A stretch of DNA of 64,000 nt. Origin: a bacterium BMS3Bbin14 (GTDB lineage Bacteria > Desulfobacterota > Desulfobulbia > Desulfobulbales > Desulfobulbaceae). The notes beneath the pieces are model-generated. The model made no database searches. It was given only the letters and a program-made list of their open reading frames with translations, and was not told the origin of the DNA. This document shows positions 32,969 to 42,013 of the stretch, piece after piece; within the stretch, counting starts at the first letter, position 1; each line of letters opens with the position of its first letter. The position numbers were made by a program, and so were the translations under genes. The stretch is taken from NCBI GenBank assembly GCA_002897615.1, contig BDTX01000005.1:62001-126000 (forward strand), written 5' to 3'.

Positions 32969-34137
32969 TGCAGCAGATTTTTTCTTTTATCATCGAGGTA
33001 TTTTCCGCGTCCTGGGCTTTGTTCAGTGACGCTTCGGTCTATATTCTTTTCGGGATCGCCGTCGGCGGCCTGCTCAAGATGTTTCTTTCCACCGAATACG
33101 TGGTCAGGCACCTGGGAAGCGGGCGGTACCGGTCGGTGTTCAAAGCGGCCCTGTTCGGGATTCCCATCCCCTTATGTTCCTGCGGCGTGCTGCCGGCTGC
33201 GGCCTCGCTCAAAAAGCAGGGGGCCAACAACGGCGCCACCACCGCCTTCCTGATCTCCACCCCGGAGTCCGGGGTCGACTCCATTGCCATAACCTATGCC
33301 CTGCTCGACCCGATCATGACCGTGGCCCGGCCAATAGCCGCCTTTTGCTCCGCCCTGGCCGCCGGGCTCATGGAAAATTTTTTCAACCCGCCCCAGCCCA
33401 TGCTGGTCATGCCCGGCGCCTCCTCCTGTCCGGTGGACAACTGCTGTGACGGGATCGACTGTGACCCTGCCGAGCACCGCCGGCACCACAATCTTTTCGA
33501 AAAAATCAGGGCCGGACTTGTCTACGCGGCGGGCGACCTCTGGGGAGACCTGGCCGGCTGGTTCTTTGTCGGCATCCTGCTGGCCGGGCTGATCACCACC
33601 CTGGTACCGGACAACCTGGTCAGCGGCTATCTTGGCGGCGGCCTGCACTCCATGCTGCTCATGCTGGCAGTGGGCATTCCCCTTTACATCTGCGCCACCG
33701 CCTCGACCCCGATCGCCGCAGCCCTGATCCTGAAGGGGGTGAGTCCGGGCACGGCCCTGGTCTTTCTCCTGGTCGGCCCGGCCACCAACATGGCCTCGAT
33801 CTCGGTCCTTACCGGCCTTTTGGGCAAGCGGGCCACCGCCAGGTACCTGGCGGCCATTGCCACGGTCAGCGTGCTCTGCGGCCTGGCCCTTGATGCAGTT
33901 TATGGTGCACTTGGCATTTCGGCCGGGGCCGTGATCGGCAAGGCGGCCCAGATTATCCCCCAGCCGGTGGAACTCGGCGCCTCCTTCTTTCTGCTCGCCA
34001 TCTCGATCAAACCGATCCTGCTTATCCTGCGGCGCAAGGCGCGGCCCCATGGCGGCCATCACGGTCATGACGAAGGCACCTGCGGTTGCGCCTCCGGGTC
34101 CTGCTCCACGAAACCGGTGGTCCCGTTTCCCAAGTAG
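32968..34137 (+). CDS. SO_0444-family Cu/Zn efflux permease
   Basis: ATG at 32968 overlaps the regulator stop. 389 residues with about eight to ten membrane segments in two halves. The conserved PLCSCGVLPAA motif is in the first half, and GIPLYICATASTPIAAALI is in the second. A Cys/His-rich loop (SCPVDNCCDGIDCDPAEHRRHH) lies between them; the C-terminus is HGGHHGHDEGTCGC, a likely metal-binding tail. This DUF318-type permease family exports Cu, Zn or related metals from the cytoplasm. Pairing with the ArsR gene supports metal-inducible expression. Confidence 0.86.
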   Translation: MQQIFSFIIEVFSASWALFSDASVYILFGIAVGGLLKMFLSTEYVVRHLGSGRYRSVFKAALFGIPIPLCSCGVLPAAASLKKQGANNGATTAFLISTPESGVDSIAITYALLDPIMTVARPIAAFCSALAAGLMENFFNPPQPMLVMPGASSCPVDNCCDGIDCDPAEHRRHHNLFEKIRAGLVYAAGDLWGDLAGWFFVGILLAGLITTLVPDNLVSGYLGGGLHSMLLMLAVGIPLYICATASTPIAAALILKGVSPGTALVFLLVGPATNMASISVLTGLLGKRATARYLAAIATVSVLCGLALDAVYGALGISAGAVIGKAAQIIPQPVELGASFFLLAISIKPILLILRRKARPHGGHHGHDEGTCGCASGSCSTKPVVPFPK

Positions 34138-34154
34138 AGAACACGCCGCCGGTA

Positions 34155-35915
34155 ATGATCCCCAGAACCTCCCAGTCGTTCAAGCTTTCCAGGATCGGCC
34201 TGGCCATCATCGCGGCCAGTGTCCTCCTGCTGGCACTGCTCGCGGTCATCACCGTGCGGAACCTGGACCGGGAGCAGCGGCTGATGGAGAAATTTCTCAT
34301 CCAGGAGGGGTTGACCCTGATCAGGACCTTTGAGGCCGGAGCCCGGACTTCGATGATGACGGCGGGGATGACCGGCAATCTCGGTATCCTGGTCAAGGAG
34401 ACTGCCAGGGAAGAGTCGGTGGTCTATATCCGGATCGCTGATTCCCGGAACCGGCTGGTGGCCGCGGCTGGTGACTGGCAGAGCTTCCCCGGTCAGCCCT
34501 CTCCCGGTCTGATTCTGAGCAATACCGCCCCGCTTGCCCGGCTTGCCGAAAACGGGGCCGGCGGGCGGGTTTTCGAGGTGGCCCGCGAGTTCAAGCCGCT
34601 CGCGCAGCTGGGCCGCGAAAAAGGACGGATGCTGGACCGCTGGCAACAGTGGTGCATGCTGAAGGAGCGGGGCCAGGGGGGGGAGAGGCTGGTCATTTAT
34701 GTCGGCCTCAGCACTGCGGGGTTCGAGGTAGCCCGGCAGGAGGACATCAACCACGGCCTGATCATGGGCGGCATCCTGTTCCTGGTTGGAGTTGCCGGTT
34801 TTTACGTGCTCTTTTTATATCAGAGCAACCGGGTGAGCCGGTTGACCGCGGAAAATCTCGAGATCTACGCCCGTAATGTCATAGAGAGTATGCCGGCCGG
34901 CCTGATCACCATTGACCGGCAGGGCAGGATCGTTTCCTGCAACCACAAGGCCCGGGAGATCCTGGGCCGGGAGTCTGCCGAACTTGAGGGTATGGTGCTG
35001 GCCCGGCTGGGCCGGGAAACCGGCTGTGATCTTGCCGGCCTGCTTGACGGAGAAAAGGATTTCCTGGATCGCTCCCTCGAATGTGTCCTGCCCGGCGGCC
35101 GGTCGATTCCGCTCAAGGTGAGCGCGGCCGCACTCCTGAACCGGGACGGGGAACGGGTCGGCACCGTGCTGACCATGCGGGACATGCGGGAAATCCGCGA
35201 CATGGAAGAGCAGCTCGAGCGCTCCCGGCGGCTCGCGGCGCTCGGCAGGATGGCGGCCGCCATTGCCCACGAGATCAGAAATCCGCTTGGCACCCTGCGG
35301 GGCTTTGCCCAGTATTTCCGGCAGCAGGCAGAGAATTCCGCCACGGACCGGGAAAACGCTGATCTGATGGTCAGCGAGGTGGATCGCCTGAACCGGACGG
35401 TTTCCGGTCTGTTGCAGTTTGCCCGGCCCCGGGAACCGGAAATGCGGCAGGTTGCGCTTGGCAGGCTGCTCGAGAAAGCCGGCAGGTTGATGGGCGATGA
35501 TTTCGCGGATCATGGAATCGATTTCAGACTGGAGCCGCCGGAAGAAGAGATCATCTTCAAGGCCGATCCGGACCTGATGATCCAGGTGCTGATCAATCTG
35601 CTCCAGAATGCGCTGCACGCCACCGGGGCGGGAGGCCGCGTCGAACTATCCGGCTGGGCCGAGCCGGACACCATCGTCATTACGGTTCACGACAGCGGCC
35701 GCGGTATCAGTCAGGAGGTGAGGTCCCGCATGTTCGACCCCTTCTATACCACGCAGAAAGAGGGCAGCGGCCTGGGGCTGGCCGTGGTGCATCAGGTCAT
35801 CGAGCAGCATCACGGCAGTATCATGGTGGACAGCGTTGTCGGCCGCGGTACCATTATCAGGCTTTTCCTGCCGGGGCGGGCAGGGAATCATCCACCGGGG
35901 GAGGACAATGGCTGA
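34155..35915 (+). CDS. zraS: Sensor histidine kinase, ZraS-like
   Basis: ATG at 34155 (MIPRTSQSFKL); in-frame codons upstream overlap the permease gene. 586 residues: TM1 about 14-34, a periplasmic sensor loop, TM2 about 202-222, PAS about 240-340, HisKA with HEIRNPLGTLRG (His near residue 372) and HATPase with LINLLQNALHATG and GSGLGLAVVHQV. This layout is that of zinc/envelope-stress sensor ZraS. The response-regulator start overlaps its stop by eight bases. Confidence 0.85.
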   Translation: MIPRTSQSFKLSRIGLAIIAASVLLLALLAVITVRNLDREQRLMEKFLIQEGLTLIRTFEAGARTSMMTAGMTGNLGILVKETAREESVVYIRIADSRNRLVAAAGDWQSFPGQPSPGLILSNTAPLARLAENGAGGRVFEVAREFKPLAQLGREKGRMLDRWQQWCMLKERGQGGERLVIYVGLSTAGFEVARQEDINHGLIMGGILFLVGVAGFYVLFLYQSNRVSRLTAENLEIYARNVIESMPAGLITIDRQGRIVSCNHKAREILGRESAELEGMVLARLGRETGCDLAGLLDGEKDFLDRSLECVLPGGRSIPLKVSAAALLNRDGERVGTVLTMRDMREIRDMEEQLERSRRLAALGRMAAAIAHEIRNPLGTLRGFAQYFRQQAENSATDRENADLMVSEVDRLNRTVSGLLQFARPREPEMRQVALGRLLEKAGRLMGDDFADHGIDFRLEPPEEEIIFKADPDLMIQVLINLLQNALHATGAGGRVELSGWAEPDTIVITVHDSGRGISQEVRSRMFDPFYTTQKEGSGLGLAVVHQVIEQHHGSIMVDSVVGRGTIIRLFLPGRAGNHPPGEDNG

Positions 35916-37263
35916 AAAGAAAACTATTCTGCTGGTTGACGACGACCAGGCCCACCGCACCATGCTCAAGGTCAATCTGCTGGGCGCCGGCTTCACGGTC
36001 AGGGAGGCGGCGGACGGTGACGAGGTCCTGCCGTTTCTGGAGAAGGGGCCGGTGGATCTCATCATTCTGGACATGAAGATGCAACGGCTGGACGGCATCG
36101 AGGCCCTGGCCCTGCTCAAGGAACACGGGGTGAGTACACCGGTGATTATGCTTACCGCCTTTTCCTCGGTAGAGACCGCGGTTGCCGCCATGAAACAGGG
36201 GGCCTTCGACTATATCGCCAAGCCGGTCGATATCGAGGAACTGAAATTGCTCATCGACCGCGCCCTCTCCTTTGACGCCCTGCGGGAAGAAAATCTGCTT
36301 CTCAAAAAAAGGCTCAACGAACAGTTTGACTTCGGCAACATCATCGGCCGCAGCCAGCCCATGCGGGAATTGTTCGAGACCCTGGCCCTGGTGGCTCCTA
36401 CCGATGCCACCGTACTGATTCGCGGCGAGTCCGGCACCGGCAAGGAACTGGTGGCCAACGTTATCCATGAAAACAGCCGCCGGGGAAAAGCGGCCTTTGT
36501 CAAGGTCAACTGCGCGGCCCTGCATGAAAACCTGCTTGAAAGCGAACTCTTCGGTCACGAAAAGGGGGCCTTTACCGGCGCCGCCGGCCGGCGCAAGGGC
36601 CGGTTTGAGCAGGCGCATACCGGTACCCTGTTTCTCGATGAAATCGGCGACATGAGCCTGACCACCCAGGCCAAGATTCTCCGCGTCCTCCAGGAGGGAG
36701 AATTCGAACGTCTCGGCGGTGACCAAACCATTCCGGTGGATGTGCGCCTGCTCGCTGCGACCCACCGGGATCTGGAAGAAATGGTGGCAGAGGGAAGTTT
36801 CCGCCAGGATCTTTTTTTCCGGCTCAACGTGGTGCCGGTGACCCTGCCGCCCCTGCGCGAGCGGCGCGAGGATATTGCGGCGCTCGCTGAATTTTTTCTC
36901 GGGCGGTACGCGGCAAAGAACCGCAAGAGCATCCGGGCCATCCATCCCCGGACCATGACTATGCTTATGGCCTACCCGTGGCCCGGCAATATCCGGGAGC
37001 TGGAAAATACCATGGAGCGGGCCGTCATCCTCTGCCTTGGCGAGCAGATTACCCCCAGGGAACTGCCGGCCGCCTTCCGGCCCGATGGCGAAGAGACCGG
37101 CGGCCGGCCGGAGCCGGCCAGCCTCACCCTGCGCGAGGTGGAGCGGGAAACCATTCGCGCCACCCTCAAACAGACCGGCGGCAACAAGTCCCGGACCGCC
37201 AGGATCCTCGGAATCGCCCGCCAAACCCTGCAGAACAAGATGAAAGAGTACGATCTCTCCTGA
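35908..37263 (+). CDS. zraR: Sigma-54-dependent response regulator, ZraR-like
   Basis: ATG at 35908 with GGGGGAGG upstream; 451 residues. The receiver domain has the phosphorylatable Asp55 (LIILDMKMQRLDG). The sigma-54 AAA+ domain has Walker A GESGTGKE near residue 174, the sigma-54 contact loop GAFTGA near 221 and Walker B TLFLDEIGDM. A Fis-type helix-turn-helix lies at the C-terminus (NKSRTARILGIARQTLQNKM). It should activate the sigma-54 promoter found 290 bases downstream. Confidence 0.92.
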   Translation: MAEKKTILLVDDDQAHRTMLKVNLLGAGFTVREAADGDEVLPFLEKGPVDLIILDMKMQRLDGIEALALLKEHGVSTPVIMLTAFSSVETAVAAMKQGAFDYIAKPVDIEELKLLIDRALSFDALREENLLLKKRLNEQFDFGNIIGRSQPMRELFETLALVAPTDATVLIRGESGTGKELVANVIHENSRRGKAAFVKVNCAALHENLLESELFGHEKGAFTGAAGRRKGRFEQAHTGTLFLDEIGDMSLTTQAKILRVLQEGEFERLGGDQTIPVDVRLLAATHRDLEEMVAEGSFRQDLFFRLNVVPVTLPPLRERREDIAALAEFFLGRYAAKNRKSIRAIHPRTMTMLMAYPWPGNIRELENTMERAVILCLGEQITPRELPAAFRPDGEETGGRPEPASLTLREVERETIRATLKQTGGNKSRTARILGIARQTLQNKMKEYDLS

Positions 37264-37350
37264 ACTGAACCTCGCTTCCGCCTTTCCCGCATCCTCCATG
37301 CCCGTCTATAACGGCACGATGAATAAGCGCCGACTTCGGGCATAAAAATT

Positions 37351-37375
37351 CTGGCCGGACTCCAGGCCCGGCCAG
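37351..37375 (+). terminator. Candidate terminator hairpin after zraR
   Basis: CTGGCCGG / CCGGCCAG, an eight-pair GC stem with a nine-base loop, followed by GGACCTTTATCT rather than a clean T-run. Confidence 0.45.
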
Positions 37376-37394
37376 GGACCTTTATCTCAATCAC

Positions 37395-37411
37395 TGCCTC
37401 AAAATGAGGCA
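37395..37411. promoter_or_regulatory. Candidate ZraR enhancer site (perfect inverted repeat)
   Basis: TGCCTCA-AAA-TGAGGCA, a 7+3+7 perfect palindrome 150 bases upstream of a sigma-54 promoter, the usual distance for an NtrC-family activator site. Confidence 0.55.
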
Positions 37412-37551
37412 CTTGCCGGTGATTCCCCATCGCTCTCCTGCCTGTTTTTTGGACACCTCCTGTTCCGACCGCTTGAAATATTGCCCTGCCGGAAAAAATA
37501 TTCATAATAATTCCAGCTTGATATTGCTTTTGTGGTCCGGTGCTTCCGGGG

Positions 37552-37567
37552 TGGCACAGCCTGTGCA
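37552..37567 (+). promoter_or_regulatory. Sigma-54 promoter of the zraP-like unit
   Basis: TGGCACAGCCTGTGCA: the invariant GG (-24) and GC (-12) are 10 bases apart, and only one base of the -12 TTGC is changed. It faces the zinc-ribbon and ZraP-like genes. Confidence 0.7.
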
Positions 37568-37626
37568 ATCTCTCAGGTGCAAGGGAACGGTTCGATACGG
37601 AAAAAAAATATCCCGGGAGAAAAGAC

Positions 37627-37728
37627 ATGAAATACAGCACGGTTAATCGGTACAAGGGCGGCGCAATCACCAGGAAAACGACAAGGCGGAACGGGCACGA
37701 CATTAGCCCGGCAATCCCGGGCCTGTAA
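37627..37728 (+). CDS. Possible small peptide (33 aa), first ORF of the sigma-54 transcript
   Basis: ATG at 37627 with GGGAGA seven to eight bases upstream opens MKYSTVNRYKGGAITRK and ends with TAA at 37726-37728. The product is strongly basic (many Lys and Arg) and has no recognised family. It ends 14 bases before the zinc-ribbon protein start, so it could couple translation to that gene. Short length makes this uncertain. Confidence 0.3.
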   Translation: MKYSTVNRYKGGAITRKTTRRNGHDISPAIPGL

Positions 37729-37742
37729 ACGAAGAGCTTGTA

Positions 37743-38042
37743 ATGTATTGCAGTTGGGGCTGGGCTGGCGGCGGCTGGAACTTTGTCATAATCCTGTTCT
37801 GGGTCGCGCTGATTCTGGGAGGAATCGCTCTGGCCGCGGCATTTCTGGCGCGGAAGAAAACCGGTGTTCCAGAGGAACATACTTGCCCCTCGTGCGGTGG
37901 TCCGGTCCGGAGTATGTATCTTCGCTGCCCTCACTGCGGGGGACATCTCAAGAAACACTGTCCCTCCTGTTCCCGGCTGGTGCAGGTGGATTGGAAATAC
38001 TGTCCGGATTGTCAAGCGAAACTGGACGACCAGACTAGCTGA
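37743..38042 (+). CDS. Small membrane protein with double zinc ribbon
   Basis: 99 residues: one N-terminal membrane segment (VIILFWVALILGGIALAAAF), then zinc-ribbon cysteine pairs (CPSCGG, CPHCGG, CPSCSR, CPDCQA). It is likely an inner-membrane protein with a cytoplasmic metal-binding domain. It lies directly downstream of the sigma-54 promoter and before the ZraP-like gene, suggesting a role in Zn or envelope-stress response. The Shine-Dalgarno is weak, hence possible coupling to the small ORF upstream. Confidence 0.7.
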   Translation: MYCSWGWAGGGWNFVIILFWVALILGGIALAAAFLARKKTGVPEEHTCPSCGGPVRSMYLRCPHCGGHLKKHCPSCSRLVQVDWKYCPDCQAKLDDQTS

Positions 38043-38129
38043 AGATACGGCTTGTACCTGAATCGTTACTGTTTGGTTAATAATGAACTTATCCTGCATT
38101 CATCATCAATCTGAAAAGGAGATTAAACA

Positions 38130-38636
38130 ATGAAAAAAGGAAAAATTTTGCTCGCCGGCCTTGCCATTGCCATGACATTTACGGCATCCCAGGGTTTTGC
38201 CTGGATGCGGGGTCCAATGACGGGTGGCCGGATGATGAACGGTCAGATGATGGGCGGCACCTATAACTCGGGCCTTAACGCTGGTCAGCAGAAGAAGGTC
38301 ATGGAGATCGAAGCCAGATACCAGAAGCAGTTTGCCGACCAAGAGGCGGCCATCCAGGCCAAGGCCGCGGAGCTGCGGGCCGCGCTGGCGGACGGCACCT
38401 CCACCCTGAACAAGATCAACGGTCTCCGTAATCAATTATTTGCCCTGGAGCAGGGATACGGGCAGCTCCGGAATCAGGTAAGACAGGGAATCGGCCGGGA
38501 CATCGACGTTGCTTATACCGGTGCCATGGGCTGGAGACCGGCAGATTGTGACTGGCATGATCACGGCAGCATGTCCGGCGCTTATGATGGCCCCGGGGGC
38601 GGTGCCGAGCCAAGCGGCTGGCGGTGTAACTGGTAA
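38130..38636 (+). CDS. zraP: ZraP/CpxP-like periplasmic metal-binding chaperone
   Basis: 168 residues with a signal peptide (LLAGLAIAMTFTASQGFA). A Met/Gly-rich segment follows (MTGGRMMNGQMMGG), then long helices characteristic of the Spy/CpxP/ZraP family (LNAGQQKKVMEIEARYQKQF; KINGLRNQLFALEQ). The C-terminus has Cys, His and Trp (DCDWHDHGSM). ZraP is a zinc-binding periplasmic chaperone that feeds back on ZraS. AAAGGAG-like AAAAGGAGA precedes the ATG. Confidence 0.82.
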   Translation: MKKGKILLAGLAIAMTFTASQGFAWMRGPMTGGRMMNGQMMGGTYNSGLNAGQQKKVMEIEARYQKQFADQEAAIQAKAAELRAALADGTSTLNKINGLRNQLFALEQGYGQLRNQVRQGIGRDIDVAYTGAMGWRPADCDWHDHGSMSGAYDGPGGGAEPSGWRCNW

Positions 38637-38826
38637 GCGGCGAATTTCTTACCATCACAAGATACCAATGGCCGGGATCCGGCAGTTGTGCTCCTCCTGC
38701 CCCCGGCCGGCGTCCCGCTGACTTTTTTTCAACAGCTCCGGATGTAACAAATGGTTTGATCTGATTCAGTTCGTGTCCATTCAGTTACGAATCCGGGAGA
38801 AATAATCACTTTCAGGAGGATATGTC

Positions 38827-39210
38827 ATGAGCTACCATTTCAGCAAAATCGTAGAAAAATCTTTTAACGAGACCATCGACAGCGTGGTGCAGGAATTGAA
38901 AAAAGAGGGGTTCGGGGTACTCAGCAATATAGACGTCCAGGCGGCCCTGAAGAAGCATGGGGTGGACTTTATGCAATACCGGATACTTGGAGCCTGCAAT
39001 CCGCATTTCGCCCATCAGGCCCTGCTGGCCGAACCCCATATAGGAACCATGCTGCCCTGCAATGTCGTTGTCCGGGAAATGGAGGATGGCGGTGTCGAGG
39101 CGTCGGCGGTGGACCCTCTCGCCTCCATGCGGGCGGTCGACAATCCCGCTCTCCAGAAGATCGCGGCCCAGATCAGGGAAAAACTGCAGCGGGTCATCGC
39201 CAGCCTCTGA
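38827..39210 (+). CDS. DUF302 family protein
   Basis: 127 residues with a strong CAGGAGGA Shine-Dalgarno. The sequence (FSKIVEKSFNETIDSVVQEL; GFGVLSNIDVQAALKKHGVD; YRILGACNPHFAHQAL; IGTMLPCNVVVREM) follows the DUF302 pattern: a beta-alpha fold with conserved Cys in GACNP and LPCNV. Its function is not established; members are often near metal and sulfur redox genes. No signal peptide, so cytoplasmic. It probably has its own promoter, as 190 bases separate it from zraP. Confidence 0.85.
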   Translation: MSYHFSKIVEKSFNETIDSVVQELKKEGFGVLSNIDVQAALKKHGVDFMQYRILGACNPHFAHQALLAEPHIGTMLPCNVVVREMEDGGVEASAVDPLASMRAVDNPALQKIAAQIREKLQRVIASL

Positions 39211-39346
39211 CAGTCGTTTCCGGCAAACCCGGAAAGCCGGAAATCATCCCGGCCGCCGAGATTATACCAGAGTATTTGGATCTCTTTTTTTGTGCCGGTT
39301 TCGTAACCGTTCACCAGAGGCAATAAACTACCCTCAACTCGTAACT

Positions 39347-39454
39347 GTAACCGTTCAGATGTACCCCGGATTTGTTCGTTTCGCCCTCCGAGGTGTACTC
39401 CCTGTACCTGAGGAGGGCGAAACGGACAAAGATGGGGTGCAGGTGAACGGTTAC
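39347..39454. repeat. 108-bp near-palindromic repeat, type A, second copy
   Basis: GTAACCGTTCAGATG at the left and CAGGTGAACGGTTAC at the right, identical in length to 4551-4658 and nearly identical in sequence. A preceding GTAACCGTTCACCAGA at about 39303 also parallels the left flank of the first copy. Confidence 0.82.
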
Positions 39455-39661
39455 CCGGTTTCCGGCAGCTACCTCGCCCCCCCCTTGAGGCTGCTCACCG
39501 GGAAAAACACCTGGCGGCGGAATTTCATTCAAGATATCCGGGCAGATGGGCCTCACCTTTCGGGAGACCGCCAGGTCCCATTTTTACAGGGGACTCGGCT
39601 CCCTGACCCAATTTATTGATCGCGAGTTTGCCACGACCTATCGACAAAAGTTATAAAACTT

Positions 39662-39684
39662 GATGGACTCGTAAAAAGTCCATC
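39662..39684. terminator. Small hairpin in the intergenic region before the rhodanese gene
   Basis: GATGGACT and AGTCCATC pair around CGTAAAA. The rest of 39455-39773 contains no recognisable gene. Confidence 0.35.
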
Positions 39685-39773
39685 ATAACCATGAATGGCC
39701 AGGTAAAAACCTCTCTCTGGATGAGAGGGAATATAGTTTTTGCAACGCCATAAACTTAACCAAAGGAGAAAGC

Positions 39774-40430
39774 ATGCCAACCCTAAAGAAGTTAACCCTA
39801 TTTTTTATGTTTGTCGGAATATTTGTCTATGCCGGCAGTCTTTCAACGGCGTTAGCCGGACAAAGTCCGGCGGAAGTTATAGGCAAGGCCGGGGCATTGA
39901 TGAAATCAGGGGACTATGACCAGGCCGAGGAACAACTGCAAAGAGCCCTCAAGGCTCGCCCCAAAGATGAATCGCTGTGGGAGGCAAATAATACTATCGC
40001 CGGCAGAGGATATGTTGCCGGCTGGGCGGCTGATGACTTCCGCTGGGCTCCGATGAAAGCTAAAAAATTTGTGACCGATGTGGTACTCAAGAAGAAAATC
40101 GCCCTGGTAGATGTAAGAAGCCCGCTTGAAACCGCCGTATGGTATCCCAAAAGCAAGTTGTTTGACACCTTTCTGATCCCCCTGCCGACGGTACCTTCCC
40201 GCTTATATAAAATACATCCTGAAAGATATGATGAGGTAATTTTTATCTGCCCGACCGGCACCCGGGCCGCATCAGCCAGCCTGATGGCCGCAATGATGGG
40301 ATACAAAAATGTCTATTTTTTCAAGGGCGGTTATAAGGTGTTGACCGGCCTTACCGGCGGAATATATCGCAAGACGGAGAAAAGGCTGCTTGCTGAGGGT
40401 AAAATCAAAGAGCCGACCCTGCCTCGCTGA
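39774..40430 (+). CDS. Exported rhodanese-domain protein with N-terminal helical repeat
   Basis: 218 residues with AAAGGAGA before the ATG. A signal peptide (FFMFVGIFVYAGSLSTALA) is followed by a TPR-like helix pair (KSGDYDQAEEQLQRALKARP), then a rhodanese domain (IALVDVRSPLETAVW; VIFICPTGTRAASASLMAAM; GGYKVLTGL). The catalytic Cys is in the CPTGTR loop, so sulfur transfer is possible. Periplasmic location fits sulfur-compound metabolism, but the substrate is unknown. Confidence 0.8.
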   Translation: MPTLKKLTLFFMFVGIFVYAGSLSTALAGQSPAEVIGKAGALMKSGDYDQAEEQLQRALKARPKDESLWEANNTIAGRGYVAGWAADDFRWAPMKAKKFVTDVVLKKKIALVDVRSPLETAVWYPKSKLFDTFLIPLPTVPSRLYKIHPERYDEVIFICPTGTRAASASLMAAMMGYKNVYFFKGGYKVLTGLTGGIYRKTEKRLLAEGKIKEPTLPR

Positions 40431-40440
40431 ACGGTTAACC

Positions 40441-40523
40441 TGGTGCCTGTCAGGAAAAAATTATATGCTTAAACCTTCAGGTTATTTAACCTGGCCGGCC
40501 GCTTTTTTTCCTGACAGGCACCA
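40441..40523. terminator. 20-bp perfect inverted repeat between convergent genes
   Basis: TGGTGCCTGTCAGGAAAAAA at 40441-40460 is exactly complementary to 40504-40523, with a smaller dyad (CAGGTTAT...ACCTGG) between. The A-run and T-run at the inner ends give a bidirectional terminator-like layout between the rhodanese gene and pfk. Confidence 0.55.
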
Positions 40524-40573
40524 TCTGTTAATAAAAACCTGAGGTCGCCCTGCGGCGCGCCCGATAACGGATT

Positions 40574-41869
40574 TCAGGAAAAAGAAACCATGTCTTCAGG
40601 CTGGCCGGTACAGGCAAGCACGTTGTCCCATATCCGCCCACGGGGGTCAATTTGTTTTCTTTTGCAGGCGGCCAGGGGGATGGGGACATGGATGAACTGG
40701 GTATGGCTGTGACCGATAATCATGTTGGTCCTGCCCGTCATGGCGGCATGGACAGCATTGTATCCCAGAATCAGGCAGAGTGAGGAATCATAGGCATTGG
40801 CCGGCATAGAGCGGATAGTATAGCTCGGATCTATGTATTTGAGCGTAACTTCCGTCTGCTCAGCGGCAAAGAACTCATTGATTTTCTGCTTCAGAAAAAG
40901 ACCGATATCGCCCAGGCGCGGATTGCCCGAGGGGTCGGTCCCCAGGTCCTGCTGGAGCAGGTCCTGCCCGGCCCCTTCGCCGACCACGATGACGGCATAG
41001 CCGCGGCGGCGGATCCTTTTTTTCAGGGCGAGAAGAAAACCCTCCAGGGAAAAACCAACTTCCGGTATCAGGCAAAAGTTGACCACGTTGTTGGCCAGGG
41101 TGGCCGAGGCGGCGATGAAGCCAGATGCCCGGCCCATGAGTTTGACCAGCCCGATACCGTTTTTCGCGCCGGTGGCCTCCGCGTACGCGGTGTAGGTGGA
41201 GGCGGTTGAGGCCTCCACCGCCGTTATGTAGCCAAAGGACATATCGATAAAGGAGATATCGTTGTCAATAGTCTTGGGCACGCCCACCACGTTGATTTCG
41301 AGACCCCGGCGTTTGATTTCATCGTGGATGGCGGCGGCGCCGCGCATGGTGCCGTCACCGCCGATGGTGAACAGGGTGGAGATATGCATCTGTTCCAGGG
41401 TGTCGACCATGGAGCTGACATCCTGGGGGCCTCGTGACGAACCTAGAATCGTCCCGCCCTGGTGGTGGACATCCTTGACCATCTGCGGGGTCAGGAGAAA
41501 GGGCGCGTGACTGCGCTGGGGGGACAGGCCGCCATAGCCATAGCGGAAACCCCAGATGGTCTGGACGCCGTAATGGTAGTGCAGGCTCATAACGATGGCC
41601 CGAATGACATCATTGGTGCCGGGGCAGAGGCCGCCGCAGGTCACGATGCCGCAAGTGATTTCCGCCGGATCAAAATAAATCTTCTCTCTCGGGCCGGCCA
41701 TTTCGAAGCACGGAATTTCCCCGCAAACCTTGATATATGGCTCTATTTTTTTATAGCGGGACGTAAACAGGACTTTTTCATCGTCACTTATAAAACAACA
41801 AGACTGCCGCATGGGTGAGGCAACCCGGCATTCGCCCAGCTTTTCAATGACTAGATCGGCTTGTTTCAT
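40574..41869 (-). CDS. pfkA: ATP-type 6-phosphofructokinase (plant/PPi-like clade)
   Basis: 431 residues, GAGGAG before the ATG. Motifs: GIVTCGGLCPGTNDVIRAIV, TIGGDGTMRGAAAIHDEI, VGVPKTIDNDISFID, GRASGFIAASATLA. The combination of Gly in GGDGT (ATP-type) with Lys in PKTIDND (PPi-type) is that of the ATP-using long-chain enzymes related to plant PFK and PPi-PFK. It phosphorylates fructose 6-phosphate in glycolysis. The N-terminal 90 residues are an extension relative to the short E. coli enzyme. Confidence 0.9.
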   Translation of the reverse strand: MKQADLVIEKLGECRVASPMRQSCCFISDDEKVLFTSRYKKIEPYIKVCGEIPCFEMAGPREKIYFDPAEITCGIVTCGGLCPGTNDVIRAIVMSLHYHYGVQTIWGFRYGYGGLSPQRSHAPFLLTPQMVKDVHHQGGTILGSSRGPQDVSSMVDTLEQMHISTLFTIGGDGTMRGAAAIHDEIKRRGLEINVVGVPKTIDNDISFIDMSFGYITAVEASTASTYTAYAEATGAKNGIGLVKLMGRASGFIAASATLANNVVNFCLIPEVGFSLEGFLLALKKRIRRRGYAVIVVGEGAGQDLLQQDLGTDPSGNPRLGDIGLFLKQKINEFFAAEQTEVTLKYIDPSYTIRSMPANAYDSSLCLILGYNAVHAAMTGRTNMIIGHSHTQFIHVPIPLAACKRKQIDPRGRIWDNVLACTGQPEDMVSFS

Positions 41870-42013
41870 GTCAACTCCTCGATGTCCACATCCCGGGGAA
41901 GCCCCGGCTTTTTCGTCATGCTTTTTTACTCCTTGGTTATTGTATAATTATCCCGTAACCATTCAGAAGTAAATAAATTATATCGGCTGGCGGGATGCCC
42001 GCCGATAAATAAA

